Below, one piece after another: positions 1-8,769 of a stretch of 64,000 nucleotides of DNA (positions within the stretch are counted from its first letter, which is position 1; each line of letters starts with the position of its first letter). The position numbers were made by a program, and so were the translations under genes. This stretch comes from Solimonas sp041659605 (GTDB taxonomy: Bacteria > Pseudomonadota > Gammaproteobacteria > Nevskiales > Nevskiaceae): positions 1 through 64,000 of the forward strand of contig JBAZXW010000012.1 in NCBI GenBank assembly GCA_041659605.1. The letters run 5' to 3'. The notes below the pieces were generated by a model. The model did no database searches and had not been told where the DNA came from. It was given only the letters and a program-made list of their open reading frames with translations.

Positions 1-557
1 CAGGCGAAGATGCGCGCAGCCATGCGCTGGTCCTCGAAAACCGGCAGGGACTCGTCGAAGCCGCCGAGCATGTCGAAATGCCGGTGCGCGATCAGCAGCC
101 CCTGGTCGCCGTTGATGGTGTACGGACGATTGCTGGCGCTCTTGGCTTCGAGGAAGCGGAAGAACCCATCGTGACCTGCCTCGTCGCGCGCGAAGCGCAA
201 GGCAAAATGGCCGGCGACGACGGTGTCTCCCGATGCCTCCGCGTGCAGCGCGACCAGCGCGTCGCGCAGCAGGCCGGGGTCTTCAAGCTGGGAATCGGCG
301 TGCAGAAACAGCAACCACTCGCCGCTGGCGGTGCGCGCGCCGGCGTTCATCTGCCAGCCGCGACCGCGACCGCAATCGATCACGGTGGTCCCGCGCGCGC
401 GCGCCAGTTCCACGGTGCCGTCGTCGGAACCGCCGTCGGCAATCACGCATTCGAGGTCGATGCCCTGCTGGGCGCGCAGCGCGTCGAGCAGCGCCGGCAG
501 CGCCTCGCGCTCGTTGAGCGTCGGGATGATGACGGACAGTCGGCCGGCGACGCTCAC
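1..557 (-). CDS. Family 2 glycosyltransferase, C-terminus cut off by window edge
   Basis: The product begins with a typical GT-A nucleotide-sugar fold start (LSVIIPTLNE), followed by ADGGSDDGT, a metal-binding-like FLHADS and a GDQGLLI segment. This order matches the short family 2 glycosyltransferases often found with selenium/radical-SAM associated genes, but that assignment is from memory of the family. The start is taken as a GTG that overlaps the stop of the upstream SPOR gene (GTGA-type overlap), which argues for translational coupling. About 185 residues are visible; the remainder lies before position 1. Sugar donor and acceptor cannot be told from sequence. Confidence 0.8.
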   Translation of the reverse strand, partial: MSVAGRLSVIIPTLNEREALPALLDALRAQQGIDLECVIADGGSDDGTVELARARGTTVIDCGRGRGWQMNAGARTASGEWLLFLHADSQLEDPGLLRDALVALHAEASGDTVVAGHFALRFARDEAGHDGFFRFLEAKSASNRPYTINGDQGLLIAHRHFDMLGGFDESLPVFEDQRMAARIFA

Positions 558-1615
558 TGCAGAGGCGCGATCCACGCCGCGCGCAGGCCGCGGCGCGCGC
601 GGATCGCCTGGATGGCCGGCGCCGCGTCGCTCTTGCTCGGGTACTGTCCGCTGACCACGCGATAAGTGAGCCCGCCTTCATCACGCGCGACCTTCATCAG
701 GCGCGCATCGAGGCCGGCGGCGCGCAGGCGTGCCGCCTCCTTCTCGGCGGCGGCCTCCTCCGGCAGCGAGGCGAGCACGATGGTCCAGTCGCCGATCCCT
801 TCGTCCGGCGCCGAGACCAGGGGCGCTGCCGGCTCCGCGACCGGCTCCGCAGTCAGCGCCGCAGCCGGCGCAGAGGACGCCGCGTTGGGCACCGGCTCCA
901 GGCCCTGCTCAGGCCGGGAGCGGGCGCCGGCTTCCGCGTCCGGCCGCGGCTCGGTCGCGGCCATCGACGCCACCCACTGCATCGTCGGGTCGCCGGGGAA
1001 TGCGGTCAGATTGAGGCGAGGCGCCATCGCACTGGCGGAATTCGCGTTCTGCTCCAGCAGCCCCGACGCGGCGGCACGCAAGCAATATCCGGGCTCGTCC
1101 AGGCGGCGCGAGCCGAACGGCCCCTGCAGCTCGATTGCGCCGGACAGCAGGCAGACCTCCTCGACGTCGTTGCTGCGCTCGATCCAGATTTCCGCGCCGA
1201 ACACGCGCAACCTGAGCGCCCCCATGTTGATCCGCAGATCGGCCGGCGGAAGCTGCTGTTGCGAGCGCGCATTGATGCGCGCGGTGCCGTACTCCAGGAT
1301 CAGCCGTGCGAGCCCGCTGCGCGCCGGCAGATCCTCGGCTTCGATGCTGTGCACGTACAGCGCGGACTCGACGCCCAGCGTGAGCGCACCGACCGGCGGC
1401 AGGTGCAGGACGATATGACCGTCCGCGCCGGTGCGGACGCGATCGCCGGCCACGACCGGCTCGGCGACGCGCAGGCTGGCGCTCGCCTGCTCCGATTCGC
1501 GTGTCGCGCTGCCGTCCAGACGCACGACGTCGAAGCGCCGATCCTCGGCCTGCGCCGTCACGGCCGCCAGCAGTGCAAGCCCGGCGGCTGTGCGCGCAGA
1601 TGCTCCGGCAATCAT
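554..1615 (-). CDS. Exported FecR-like/SPOR domain protein
   Basis: This 353-residue product has an N-terminal signal peptide (MIAGASARTAAGLALLAAVTAQA). Residues about 40-180 read like a FecR-type beta domain (GDRVRTGADGHIVLHLP, then INMGALRLRVFG and VCLLSGAIELQG). A low-complexity Ala/Pro/Glu linker follows, and residues about 275-353 form a SPOR domain (DWTIVLASLPEE to VVSGQYPSKSDA). SPOR domains bind denuded septal peptidoglycan glycan strands, so an envelope location is likely. The open frame extends far upstream, but the signal peptide places the start at 1615. It is coupled to the downstream glycosyltransferase. Confidence 0.78.
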   Translation of the reverse strand: MIAGASARTAAGLALLAAVTAQAEDRRFDVVRLDGSATRESEQASASLRVAEPVVAGDRVRTGADGHIVLHLPPVGALTLGVESALYVHSIEAEDLPARSGLARLILEYGTARINARSQQQLPPADLRINMGALRLRVFGAEIWIERSNDVEEVCLLSGAIELQGPFGSRRLDEPGYCLRAAASGLLEQNANSASAMAPRLNLTAFPGDPTMQWVASMAATEPRPDAEAGARSRPEQGLEPVPNAASSAPAAALTAEPVAEPAAPLVSAPDEGIGDWTIVLASLPEEAAAEKEAARLRAAGLDARLMKVARDEGGLTYRVVSGQYPSKSDAAPAIQAIRARRGLRAAWIAPLQ

Positions 1616-1843
1616 CACGAGCTTGGCCCCCGCAGTTCGGCAGTCCGCCTGCCGTCGGCCGCAAGCGTATGTCGAAAGCGCGCCACTGTCAGCCCGGGCT
1701 CGATCAAACGCTCTCTGGTTTTTTGCGGCCTGCTTCAATACGATGGCGCCGCGGATACGACCGCCGTCCGTTTCCATGCCAGAACCATCCGAACCTCCCC
1801 AAGTTGAAGTGAATGTCGGCGGACTCCGATCCGCCGCAGCCGC
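1616..1843. other. Divergent intergenic region
   Basis: This gap separates the minus-strand FecR/SPOR gene from the plus-strand RimK-like gene and must hold both promoters. I could not pick out convincing -35/-10 boxes or an operator in it. Confidence 0.5.
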
Positions 1844-3304
1844 ATGAGCGGCATCGTCGTCGTCGACCAGCGTTCCGACTGGCCGGTGGACATTCCCGGC
1901 ATCGAGGTCGTGACCGCGTGGGACTATCTCACGCAGGAGCTGCACACGCGCGCGCGGCGTGTGCGCGTCTACAACCTGTGCCGCTCGTTCGCCTACCAGT
2001 CCAGCGGCTACTACGTGTCGCTGCTCGCCAGTGCACGCGGGCACAAGCCGCTGCCGGAAATCACGACGATCCAGGACCTCAAGCTCGCGGAGTCGCCGAG
2101 CATCATCAACGACGAGGTCGAGGAGCTGATCCAGCATTCGCTGGCGCGCATCGGCTCGGCCGAGTACGTGATGAACGTCTACTTCGGCGAAAGCCTGGCC
2201 AAGCGCCACGAACGCCTCGCCCGCGCGCTGTTCAACCAGTTCCCGGCGCCGCTGCTGCAGGCCAAGTTCGTCTATCGCGGCGAGGAATGGCGTGTCGAGT
2301 CCCTGGGGCCGATCGCCCTGGGCGAGGTGCCGGCTTCGCACCACGAAGTGCTGTACGAGGCCGCGCGCGACTACTTCGCGCTCAAGCGTTCGCCGCGGCG
2401 CCGGCGCGAGCCCTCGCGCTACGACCTGGCGATTCTCGTGAACGACGATGAGAAGGAGCCGCCGTCGAACGCGCGCGCGCTCAAGCTGTTCGAGAAGTCC
2501 GCCGAGGATCTGGGCTTCGATGTCGAGTTCATCGACAAGAGCGATTACGGTCACGTCGCCGAGTTCGACGCGCTGTTCATCCGCGAGACCACCGCGGTCA
2601 ACCATCACACCTACCGCTTTGCGCGGCGGGCGGCGCGTGAAGGCCTGGTCGTCGTCGATGACCCGCTGTCGATCCTGCGTGCGGCGAACAAGGTGTTCCT
2701 CGCCCAGCTGATGGAGCGTCATCGCATCCCGCAGCCGAAGACCATGCTGATCCACTCGCGCAACGTCAAGCAGGTCGCGACCGAGCTGGGCTTCCCGTGC
2801 GTGCTCAAGCAGCCGGACTCGCAGTTCTCCAAGGGCGTGATCAAGGTCGAGAGTGCGGCCGAGCTCAAGGCCAAAGCCAGCGACATGCTGGAGCGCTCGG
2901 ACCTGATCATCGGCCAGAGCTTCGAGCCGACCGATTACGACTGGCGTGTCGGCGTGCTCGACGGCCAGCCGCTCTACGCCTGCCGCTACTTCATGGCCAA
3001 GGACCACTGGCAGGTGGTCAAGCGCGCCGGCAACGGCGCCAAGGAAGAGGGCAATCACGAAACCCTTGCGGTCGAGGACGTGCCGGCGCCGGTGCTCAAC
3101 ACCGCCGTGCAGGCGGCGCGCGCGGTCGGCAACGGCCTCTACGGCGTCGACCTCAAGCAGTTCGGCAAGGTCGTCAAGGTCATCGAGGTCAACGACAACC
3201 CGAACGTCGATTACGGCGTCGAGGATCTGGTGCTCAAGGAAGCGTTGTACCGGCGCATCATGGAGTACTTCATCAAGCGCCTCGAAGCGCGCACGCGCAC
3301 GTGA
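1844..3304 (+). CDS. RimK family ATP-grasp ligase with RLAN N-terminal domain
   Basis: The 486-residue protein starts with the RimK-like ATP-grasp N-terminal domain (SGIVVVDQRSDWP, then NLCRSFAYQSSGYYVSLLA), residues about 1-170. An ATP-grasp catalytic domain fills residues about 200-480, with PCVLKQPDSQFSKGV (ATP lysine region), a YDWRVGVLDG strand and the metal-binding VIEVNDNPNVDYG segment. RimK-type enzymes join amino acids, often glutamate, to a carboxyl end; the substrate here is unknown. The stop codon overlaps the GTG start of a GNAT acetyltransferase, and this pairing is common in gammaproteobacteria, suggesting a shared modification pathway. Confidence 0.88.
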   Translation: MSGIVVVDQRSDWPVDIPGIEVVTAWDYLTQELHTRARRVRVYNLCRSFAYQSSGYYVSLLASARGHKPLPEITTIQDLKLAESPSIINDEVEELIQHSLARIGSAEYVMNVYFGESLAKRHERLARALFNQFPAPLLQAKFVYRGEEWRVESLGPIALGEVPASHHEVLYEAARDYFALKRSPRRRREPSRYDLAILVNDDEKEPPSNARALKLFEKSAEDLGFDVEFIDKSDYGHVAEFDALFIRETTAVNHHTYRFARRAAREGLVVVDDPLSILRAANKVFLAQLMERHRIPQPKTMLIHSRNVKQVATELGFPCVLKQPDSQFSKGVIKVESAAELKAKASDMLERSDLIIGQSFEPTDYDWRVGVLDGQPLYACRYFMAKDHWQVVKRAGNGAKEEGNHETLAVEDVPAPVLNTAVQAARAVGNGLYGVDLKQFGKVVKVIEVNDNPNVDYGVEDLVLKEALYRRIMEYFIKRLEARTRT

Positions 3305-3765
3305 GCCGCCGGGCGCCGGGCGCGGTGCGGATCCGTCGCGCGCGCCCGGCCGATGCCGCGGCGATTCTGGCGCTGGAGGATGCGTTTCCGTCCGACCGCA
3401 TGTCGGCGCGCAGCGTGCGTCGCTTCCTGTCCGCAGCGACGGCGCGCGCGGTGATCGCCGATCGGGATGGCGCGGTCGCCGGTGCGCTGATTCTGTTGTT
3501 GCGGCGCAACAGCCGGTGGGGGCGGATCTATTCGGTGGTCGTCGACCCGCGCCATCGCGGCCTGGGTCTTGGCCGGCGGCTGGTCGAGGCCGCCGAAACG
3601 CTGGCGCGGCGCGAAGGCTGCACCGGCGTCGGCCTGGAAGTCCGCGCCGACAACGATCCTGCGCGCAAGCTCTATCGTTCGCTGGGCTATGCCGAGGCCG
3701 CCGCGCTGCCGGCTTACTACCAGGATGGTGCGCCGGGCATCCGCCTGCGCAAGCCGTTCGGCTGA
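3301..3765 (+). CDS. GNAT family N-acetyltransferase
   Basis: This 154-residue protein is a single GNAT domain. The acetyl-CoA binding motif A is seen as VVVDPRHRGLGLGRRLVEAAE, and motif B as VRADNDPARKLYRSLGY. The GTG start overlaps the stop of the RimK-like gene by four bases, so the two are probably co-translated. In related genomes the acetyltransferase paired with this RimK type often carries a C-terminal C39-like peptidase domain (family knowledge); here the protein ends right after the GNAT fold. The acceptor is unknown. Confidence 0.85.
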   Translation: MSRRAPGAVRIRRARPADAAAILALEDAFPSDRMSARSVRRFLSAATARAVIADRDGAVAGALILLLRRNSRWGRIYSVVVDPRHRGLGLGRRLVEAAETLARREGCTGVGLEVRADNDPARKLYRSLGYAEAAALPAYYQDGAPGIRLRKPFG

Positions 3766-3775
3766 AGTGTGCGAA

Positions 3776-3800
3776 TTTGCCGCTAGATGGATGCGGCAAA
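3776..3800. promoter_or_regulatory. 8-bp inverted repeat upstream of the DUF1329 gene
   Basis: The arms tttgccgc and gcggcaaa are perfect and are separated by nine bases. The repeat lies 38 bp upstream of the DUF1329 start and just after the GNAT stop. No U-run follows on the plus strand, so an operator is at least as likely as a terminator. Confidence 0.35.
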
Positions 3801-3838
3801 CTGATCTATCGTAGTCTCCTGCTTGGAGGAGAATAACG

Positions 3839-5191
3839 ATGAAACATGCATTGCCGATCGCGGCGGTTCTGATGTTCGTGGCTCTGCCGCTGGCCGCGAA
3901 GGTCAGCCCCGAAGAGGCCGACCGCCTCAAGACCACGCTGACGCCGATGGGCGGAGAGCGCGCCGGCAACAAGGACGGCAGCATTCCGGAGTGGAGCGGC
4001 GGTTTCGCGACGTCGCCGTCGTGCTACCAGGGCCTGGGCACCCGCTACTGCGATCCGTTCCCCGAAGACAAGCCGCAGTTCACGATCACGGGGCAGAACT
4101 ACAAGCAGTACGCGGACAAGCTCGGCGACGGCCAGAAGGCCATGTTCGAGAAGTTCCCGGCGTCCTACAAGATGCCGGTGTTCCAGACGCGGCGGACGGC
4201 GGTGTATCCGGACTTCGTCAACGAGGCGACCCACAAGAACGCGCTGGAAGCTGAGCTCGGCGGCGGCGGCGAGGCGCTGGTCAACGCAATCGTCGGCGTG
4301 CCGTTCCCGATTCCCAAGTCGGGCGTCGAGCCGGTGTGGAACCACAAGGTGCGCTATCGCGGCCAGAGCGGCCGCCGCTGGAACAACCAGGCGGCGGTGA
4401 CGAGCAGCGGCGACTTCAACCTGGTGACGCTGCGCGAGGACGTGTTCTTCCCGTACTCACAGAAGGACGCGACGCCGGATGGGCTCGACAACGTCATCAT
4501 CTACTTCCTGCAGATCGTCACGCAGCCGCCGCGCCTGGCCGGCACGATCACGCTGGTTCACGAGACGATGGACCAGGTCAAGGAACCGCGCCGCGCCTGG
4601 CAGTACAACCCCGGGCAGCGCCGCCTGCGCCGCGCCCCCAACGTCGCCTACGACAATCCGGGCACCGGTGCCGACGGCCTGCGCACCAACGACCAGACCG
4701 ACACCTTCAACGGCGCCACCGACCGGTACACCTGGAAGATCGTCGGCAAGAAGGAGATGTACATCCCGTACAGCTCGTACCGGATCCACAGCGACCAGTA
4801 CAAGTACAAGGACATCATCCAGAAGGGACACATCAACCAGGATCTGACGCGCTACGAGCTGCACCGCGTGTGGATCGTCGAAGGCGAGGTCAAGCCGACG
4901 ACGACGCACATCTACGCCAAGCGTCGTTTCTACCTCGACGAGGACACCTGGCAGATCGCGCTGGTCGATATCCACGACCGCCGCGGCGCGATGTGGCGCT
5001 GGCAGGAGGCGCATCAGTTCCAGGCCTACGACCAGCCGTTCCCGGGCATCGCGATCGAGACGATCTATGACCTGCAGAACAACCGCTACCTGGCGCAGGT
5101 GATGAACAACGAGGATCCGGAAACCAAGGAGATGCCGTTCGTGCCGTCGTACTACGATCCGTCCAACGTGCAGAAGCAGGCGACGAAGTAG
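3839..5191 (+). CDS. DUF1329 family exported protein
   Basis: The 450-residue protein has a signal peptide (MKHALPIAAVLMFVALPLAAK) and the DUF1329 pattern: SPEEADRLKTTLTPMGGERAGN near the N-terminus, then IPEWSGG and a long beta-rich body with TWQIALVDIHDRRGAMWRWQEAH near the end. A strong Shine-Dalgarno (ggagga) precedes the ATG. DUF1329 proteins resemble LolA/LolB-type lipid-handling folds and often accompany RND transporters and hydrophobic-substrate catabolism in Pseudomonas-like bacteria. No transporter partner is adjacent here, so the cargo is unknown. Confidence 0.88.
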   Translation: MKHALPIAAVLMFVALPLAAKVSPEEADRLKTTLTPMGGERAGNKDGSIPEWSGGFATSPSCYQGLGTRYCDPFPEDKPQFTITGQNYKQYADKLGDGQKAMFEKFPASYKMPVFQTRRTAVYPDFVNEATHKNALEAELGGGGEALVNAIVGVPFPIPKSGVEPVWNHKVRYRGQSGRRWNNQAAVTSSGDFNLVTLREDVFFPYSQKDATPDGLDNVIIYFLQIVTQPPRLAGTITLVHETMDQVKEPRRAWQYNPGQRRLRRAPNVAYDNPGTGADGLRTNDQTDTFNGATDRYTWKIVGKKEMYIPYSSYRIHSDQYKYKDIIQKGHINQDLTRYELHRVWIVEGEVKPTTTHIYAKRRFYLDEDTWQIALVDIHDRRGAMWRWQEAHQFQAYDQPFPGIAIETIYDLQNNRYLAQVMNNEDPETKEMPFVPSYYDPSNVQKQATK

Positions 5192-5237
5192 CAACGGCGC
5201 AGGGTGGGCTGAGCCGCAGGCGAAGCCCACCGTTGGC
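5191..5237. repeat. Palindromic intergenic repeat
   Basis: The segment gcaacgg...ggtgggct / agcccacc...cgttgg forms nested inverted repeats around a GC-rich loop. A related sequence lies at 52618-52650, and this shape (gggct-gagcg-aagccc) is a dispersed extragenic palindrome type in many proteobacteria. Confidence 0.6.
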
Positions 5238-5248
5238 GCTCACAAACG

Positions 5249-5276
5249 AAAAAGGCCGGCGAAAGCCGGCCTTTTT
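5249..5276. terminator. Bidirectional rho-independent terminator
   Basis: A perfect stem (ggccggc / gccggcc) with a GAAA tetraloop is flanked by five A on the left and five T on the right. It lies between the convergent DUF1329 and FKBP genes, 18 bp beyond the FKBP stop, and can serve both. Confidence 0.9.
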
Positions 5277-5294
5277 CTACTGCGGTGCAGCGCG

Positions 5295-6035
5295 TTACTT
5301 CTTCGCGTCCTTCTTGGCGTCCGCCTTCTCGACCGAGATCAGCTCGACTTCGAAGACCAGCGCTTCGTTGGGGCCGATCTTCACGCCGGCGCCGCGCTCG
5401 CCGTAGGCGAGGTTCGACGGGATGTAGAACTTGTACTTCGCACCCGGCGTCATCAGCTGCACGCCCTCGGTCCAGCCCGGGATCACGTTGGCGAGCGGGA
5501 AGGTCACCGGCTGGCCGCGCGAGTAGGAGCTGTCGAACTCCTCGCCGCTGATCAGCGTGCCCTTGTAGTGCACAGTGACGCGGTCTTCGGCGGTCGGCTT
5601 GTCGCCCTTGCCTTCGGTCATCACTTCGTACTGCAGGCCCGAAGCGGTGGTCTTCACGCCTTCCTTCTTGCCGTTCTCGGCGAGGAAGGCCTCGCCTTCC
5701 GCCTTGGCCTTGTCGGCCTGCGCGGCGCGCTCGGCCTTCTGGCGCTCCTGCATCTTCTTGGCGACGGTGTTCTTGATCTCTTCGCGCGCGGCGTCGTCGA
5801 GCTTGGGCGTGGTGCCCGCGAAGGCGTCGTCGAGGCCGGCCTTGAGCGCGGCGATGTCGACGTCGTCCTTGACCGGCTGCAGCGACTTGCCGAGATCGAC
5901 GCCGATCGCGTAGCCGAATTTCTGTCCGTCGGTGTCCAGCGTCGCCGGGGCGACCGGCTCCTGACCCTGCTTCGTGCAACCTGCCATCAGCGCCAGCGCA
6001 AGCGCGGTCGCCGTCAACTTGAATGACTTGTTCAT
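5295..6035 (-). CDS. FKBP-type peptidyl-prolyl isomerase lipoprotein (FkpA/Mip-like)
   Basis: The 246-residue product starts with a lipoprotein signal (ALALALMAGC, lipobox cysteine at residue 19). Residues about 35-135 are the helical FKBP N-terminal dimerisation domain (KFGYAIGVDLGKSLQP), and residues about 145-235 the catalytic FKBP domain (VTVHYKGTLISGEEFDSSY, VIPGWTEGVQLM, IPSNLAYGERG). It should act as a cis/trans prolyl isomerase and chaperone in the periplasm. The start at 6035 follows a GGGGAG Shine-Dalgarno and gives the clean lipobox. A lysine-rich tail ends the protein. Confidence 0.93.
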   Translation of the reverse strand: MNKSFKLTATALALALMAGCTKQGQEPVAPATLDTDGQKFGYAIGVDLGKSLQPVKDDVDIAALKAGLDDAFAGTTPKLDDAAREEIKNTVAKKMQERQKAERAAQADKAKAEGEAFLAENGKKEGVKTTASGLQYEVMTEGKGDKPTAEDRVTVHYKGTLISGEEFDSSYSRGQPVTFPLANVIPGWTEGVQLMTPGAKYKFYIPSNLAYGERGAGVKIGPNEALVFEVELISVEKADAKKDAKK

Positions 6036-6052
6036 GACTCCCCGGGGATACG

Positions 6053-6073
6053 AAAAAAGGGGCTCAACGCCCC
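6053..6073 (-). terminator. Short hairpin with U-run in the FKBP leader
   Basis: Read on the minus strand, GGGGC-GTTGA-GCCCC is followed by six T. It lies between plsB and the FKBP gene. It can end plsB transcripts, but a TATAAT box lies just upstream of it, so it might also act inside the FKBP leader. Confidence 0.6.
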
Positions 6074-6084
6074 AGCCGGCGCCG

Positions 6085-6090
6085 ATTATA
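6085..6090 (-). promoter_or_regulatory. Perfect -10 box (TATAAT) for the FKBP gene
   Basis: On the minus strand a consensus TATAAT stands in a very GC-rich stretch 50 bp upstream of the FKBP start. A weak -35 (TGGTCA) can be placed 16 bp further upstream. Predicted transcription would start just before the short hairpin with U-run. Confidence 0.5.
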
Positions 6091-6132
6091 GCGCGCGCCC
6101 GGATACTGACCAGACCGCCGTTCAGGCGGCGG

Positions 6133-8643
6133 TCAGGAACCGTCCGCGGCCTTGACTGCCTCCGGTTGCTTGCGGCGCGACAGCAGCTGCAGCAGCATCT
6201 GCCGCGATTCGTCGGAGAGCAGTTCCTGCGAGCGTTCGGCGATACGGTCGATGCGCGCATCGACGGTCAGCCCGCGCTCGCCGGTCTCGGCGACCAGGCC
6301 GATCTCGATCAGCGTGTTCAGGTAGCCGCGGAACAGCGCCTTGTCGAAGAACTCCGGCGCGTCGCGCCCGGTCAGGATCGCCATGCGCTCGGCGAGCAGG
6401 CGGCAGTCCTCCTCGAAGCGCTCGCGCTGCAGATCCTGCTGACTGCGACGCTCTTCCGCGAGCAGCAGCGCGGTCATGCAGTAGCGCTCCAGCGTTTCGC
6501 CGAGCACGCGGCTGAGCATCGCCAGGGTCGAATAAGCCGGCTGACCGGCATCGGGTCGGCGCAGGCGCTCGCCTTCGCGGGTCAGCAGGCCGAGCTGCAC
6601 CATCACTTCCAGCCAGCGCCGCGTCACCGCTTCGGTCTCATCCAGGCTCCAGCGCAGGAAGAACTCGGTGCGCAGGAACGGATACAGCGCGCGCACGCCG
6701 GTGACGATGACTTCGTCGGACAGCAGCAGGCGCGTGCGGAAGAAGTTGGCGATCAGCGACGGGATCGCGAACAGGTGCTGGATGTTATTGCGGTTGTAGG
6801 TCAGCGCGACGGCATCGCGCGCGGCGATGCCGTACAAATCGCCCCAGGGATGCGGCACGCGCACGACGCGCGCGATCGCCGCGCTGATGTCGACGATCGC
6901 GCGCGGCGCTGTTTCGGGGATGTGCTGGTGCTCGCCATAAGGGTTGCCCTTGAGCAGCCAGACCAGATGGCCGATCTGCTCGACCAGTTCATCCTCGGAG
7001 ACGACGCGCTCCGGCGCCGACAGCAGGGCGAGCGCGGCAAAGCCGGTCGGATTGGCGACGGCGGCGGCGTTGATGCGCCGCGCGTTTTCCAGCGCCAGAT
7101 CGGCGACGAAACGCTTGAAGCCCTCGGGCAATGCGCGCTCGTCGTCTGCTGCGCCGAAGTGCGCGCGCCAGTCCGGCAGGTTGCGGTCGGCGTAGTCCTG
7201 CAACTGGATCGGCTCGCCGAAATTGATGTAGGCCTTGCCGTAGGAGCGGCCGAGAATCTTGCCGGCCTTGAGCAAGCCCTCGGCCGATTCCTTCTGCTTC
7301 TTGGCGCCGCGCAGTTCCTTGGAATAGCTGCCGACTTCCCAGCAGCGGTCGTAACCGATGAACACCGGCACCAGCAGCACCTTGCGCGTGCTCTGCTTGA
7401 GCCCCGCTTCGATCACCATCGACAGCAGGCCGGTCTTGGGCGCGAGCAGGCGGCCGGTGCGGCTGCGCCCGCCTTCGGGAAAGAACTCGATCGAGTAGCC
7501 GCGCTGGATCAGCGAGTCGACGTAGGCGCGGAACACCGCGGTGTAGATGCGGTCGCCGGAAAAGCTGCGGCGCATGTAGAACGCGCCGCAGCGGCGCAGC
7601 AACCCGCCGACCGGCCAGAAGTTCAGGTTCACGCCAGCGGCGATGTGCGGCGGCACCAGGCCGGCGTGGTACAGCGAGTACGACACCAGCAGGTAGTCCG
7701 CATGCGAGCGGTGCGAGGGCATGTAGATGATCTCGTACTGCTGCGCCCACTCGCGCACGCGGTCGAGACCGCGCACGTCGATGCCCGAGAACACGCGCTT
7801 GAAGACGATCAGGTTGAGGAAGCGTTCGAGGAAGCGCAGGCTCGCGGTCGAATAGTCGGCGGCGATCTCCTCGGCGCACTTGCGCGCATGGGCGCGCGTT
7901 TTTTCCAGTGACTGCCCCGACCCGGACTGGCGATTGCCAGTCTCCTGTTCGATCGCGCGCGTCACTCCCGGCGCGGCAAGCAGCGACTCGATGACCACGT
8001 GGCGGCGCAGCAGCGTCGGTCCCAGCGCCGCGGTACGCGCGCGCAGGAAGTGGAAGTGCAGCGCGCGCGTGAGCTTGCGGATCGCGGTGGTCGCGTCCGG
8101 GCCCCTGTCCATCTGCTCGCGGAACGACAGCGGCAGGCCGAAGTTGGCGAACACGTTGCGGCCGTGCGCCAGCATGATGAAGAACTTGCGCAGGCGGCCA
8201 GCCTGGATGCTGTCGGCGAAAATCAGCTTGAACCAGCTGGTCTCCGAGCCGGGATCGCGACCCCAGAAGATCGACACCGGGACGATCTGGGCCTCGAACG
8301 AATGGGTGGCGACGCCGGTTTCGATCAAGCGCAGCAGGTCGGAGTTGCGCACCCGCGTTTCCAGCAGCGCCGGCATGTAGACCACGCCGGCGCGCTCCGG
8401 CGTCGGGAAATTCGAACCGGTGCGGCTGGGCGGCGGCAGACCGAGCTCCTTGCAGATGCGGTCGAGCACGAAGTAGTCGACCCACGACCGGTTCGACAGC
8501 ACGTAGACGACCGGCTTGGCGGGATCGAGCTTGAGCCCGTCCAGCAGCGGATACGGCGCAGTGCGGTAGATGATCGAACGGCCGAACGGCCGGAACAGCC
8601 ACCACACGAGTTCGTACAGGACCCGGTTCAGCAACGCGCGCAT
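6133..8643 (-). CDS. plsB: Glycerol-3-phosphate 1-O-acyltransferase
   Basis: At 836 residues this has the full length of PlsB, the inner-membrane enzyme that acylates sn-glycerol 3-phosphate at position 1 to start phospholipid synthesis. The acyltransferase block I reads PSHRSHADYLLVSY, with the catalytic His near residue 309 and Asp four residues on (HX4D), matching the place of His306 in the E. coli enzyme. Block III, FPEGGRSRTGRLLAPKTG, lies near residue 388. The long N-terminal and C-terminal regions of PlsB are both present. An unusual Gln/Ser/Gly-rich insert (QETGNRQSGSGQSLEK) lies near residue 240. Confidence 0.96.
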   Translation of the reverse strand: MRALLNRVLYELVWWLFRPFGRSIIYRTAPYPLLDGLKLDPAKPVVYVLSNRSWVDYFVLDRICKELGLPPPSRTGSNFPTPERAGVVYMPALLETRVRNSDLLRLIETGVATHSFEAQIVPVSIFWGRDPGSETSWFKLIFADSIQAGRLRKFFIMLAHGRNVFANFGLPLSFREQMDRGPDATTAIRKLTRALHFHFLRARTAALGPTLLRRHVVIESLLAAPGVTRAIEQETGNRQSGSGQSLEKTRAHARKCAEEIAADYSTASLRFLERFLNLIVFKRVFSGIDVRGLDRVREWAQQYEIIYMPSHRSHADYLLVSYSLYHAGLVPPHIAAGVNLNFWPVGGLLRRCGAFYMRRSFSGDRIYTAVFRAYVDSLIQRGYSIEFFPEGGRSRTGRLLAPKTGLLSMVIEAGLKQSTRKVLLVPVFIGYDRCWEVGSYSKELRGAKKQKESAEGLLKAGKILGRSYGKAYINFGEPIQLQDYADRNLPDWRAHFGAADDERALPEGFKRFVADLALENARRINAAAVANPTGFAALALLSAPERVVSEDELVEQIGHLVWLLKGNPYGEHQHIPETAPRAIVDISAAIARVVRVPHPWGDLYGIAARDAVALTYNRNNIQHLFAIPSLIANFFRTRLLLSDEVIVTGVRALYPFLRTEFFLRWSLDETEAVTRRWLEVMVQLGLLTREGERLRRPDAGQPAYSTLAMLSRVLGETLERYCMTALLLAEERRSQQDLQRERFEEDCRLLAERMAILTGRDAPEFFDKALFRGYLNTLIEIGLVAETGERGLTVDARIDRIAERSQELLSDESRQMLLQLLSRRKQPEAVKAADGS

Positions 8644-8769
8644 GAGTCTCCCGATGTTCGGCCCTCCGCGCAGTTACGCGGACCCCAACGTCCGGGTTGA
8701 TGTAACGCCCCCGGTCGGGCCAATGATCTGTTTCAATGCCGGCAGTGTAACCCACGACTTGTGACGATC

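Noticed and set aside
1616..3799. Minus-strand open frame continuing upstream of the SPOR protein, about 730 codons
   Set aside because: It is antisense to the RimK-like and GNAT genes, has a low-complexity Arg/Ala/His composition and no domain; long antisense frames are normal at this GC content.
5974..7911. Plus-strand 645-codon frame antisense to plsB
   Set aside because: Its composition (Gln, Ala, Arg, His rich) is that of a mirror frame, while plsB on the other strand has all catalytic motifs.
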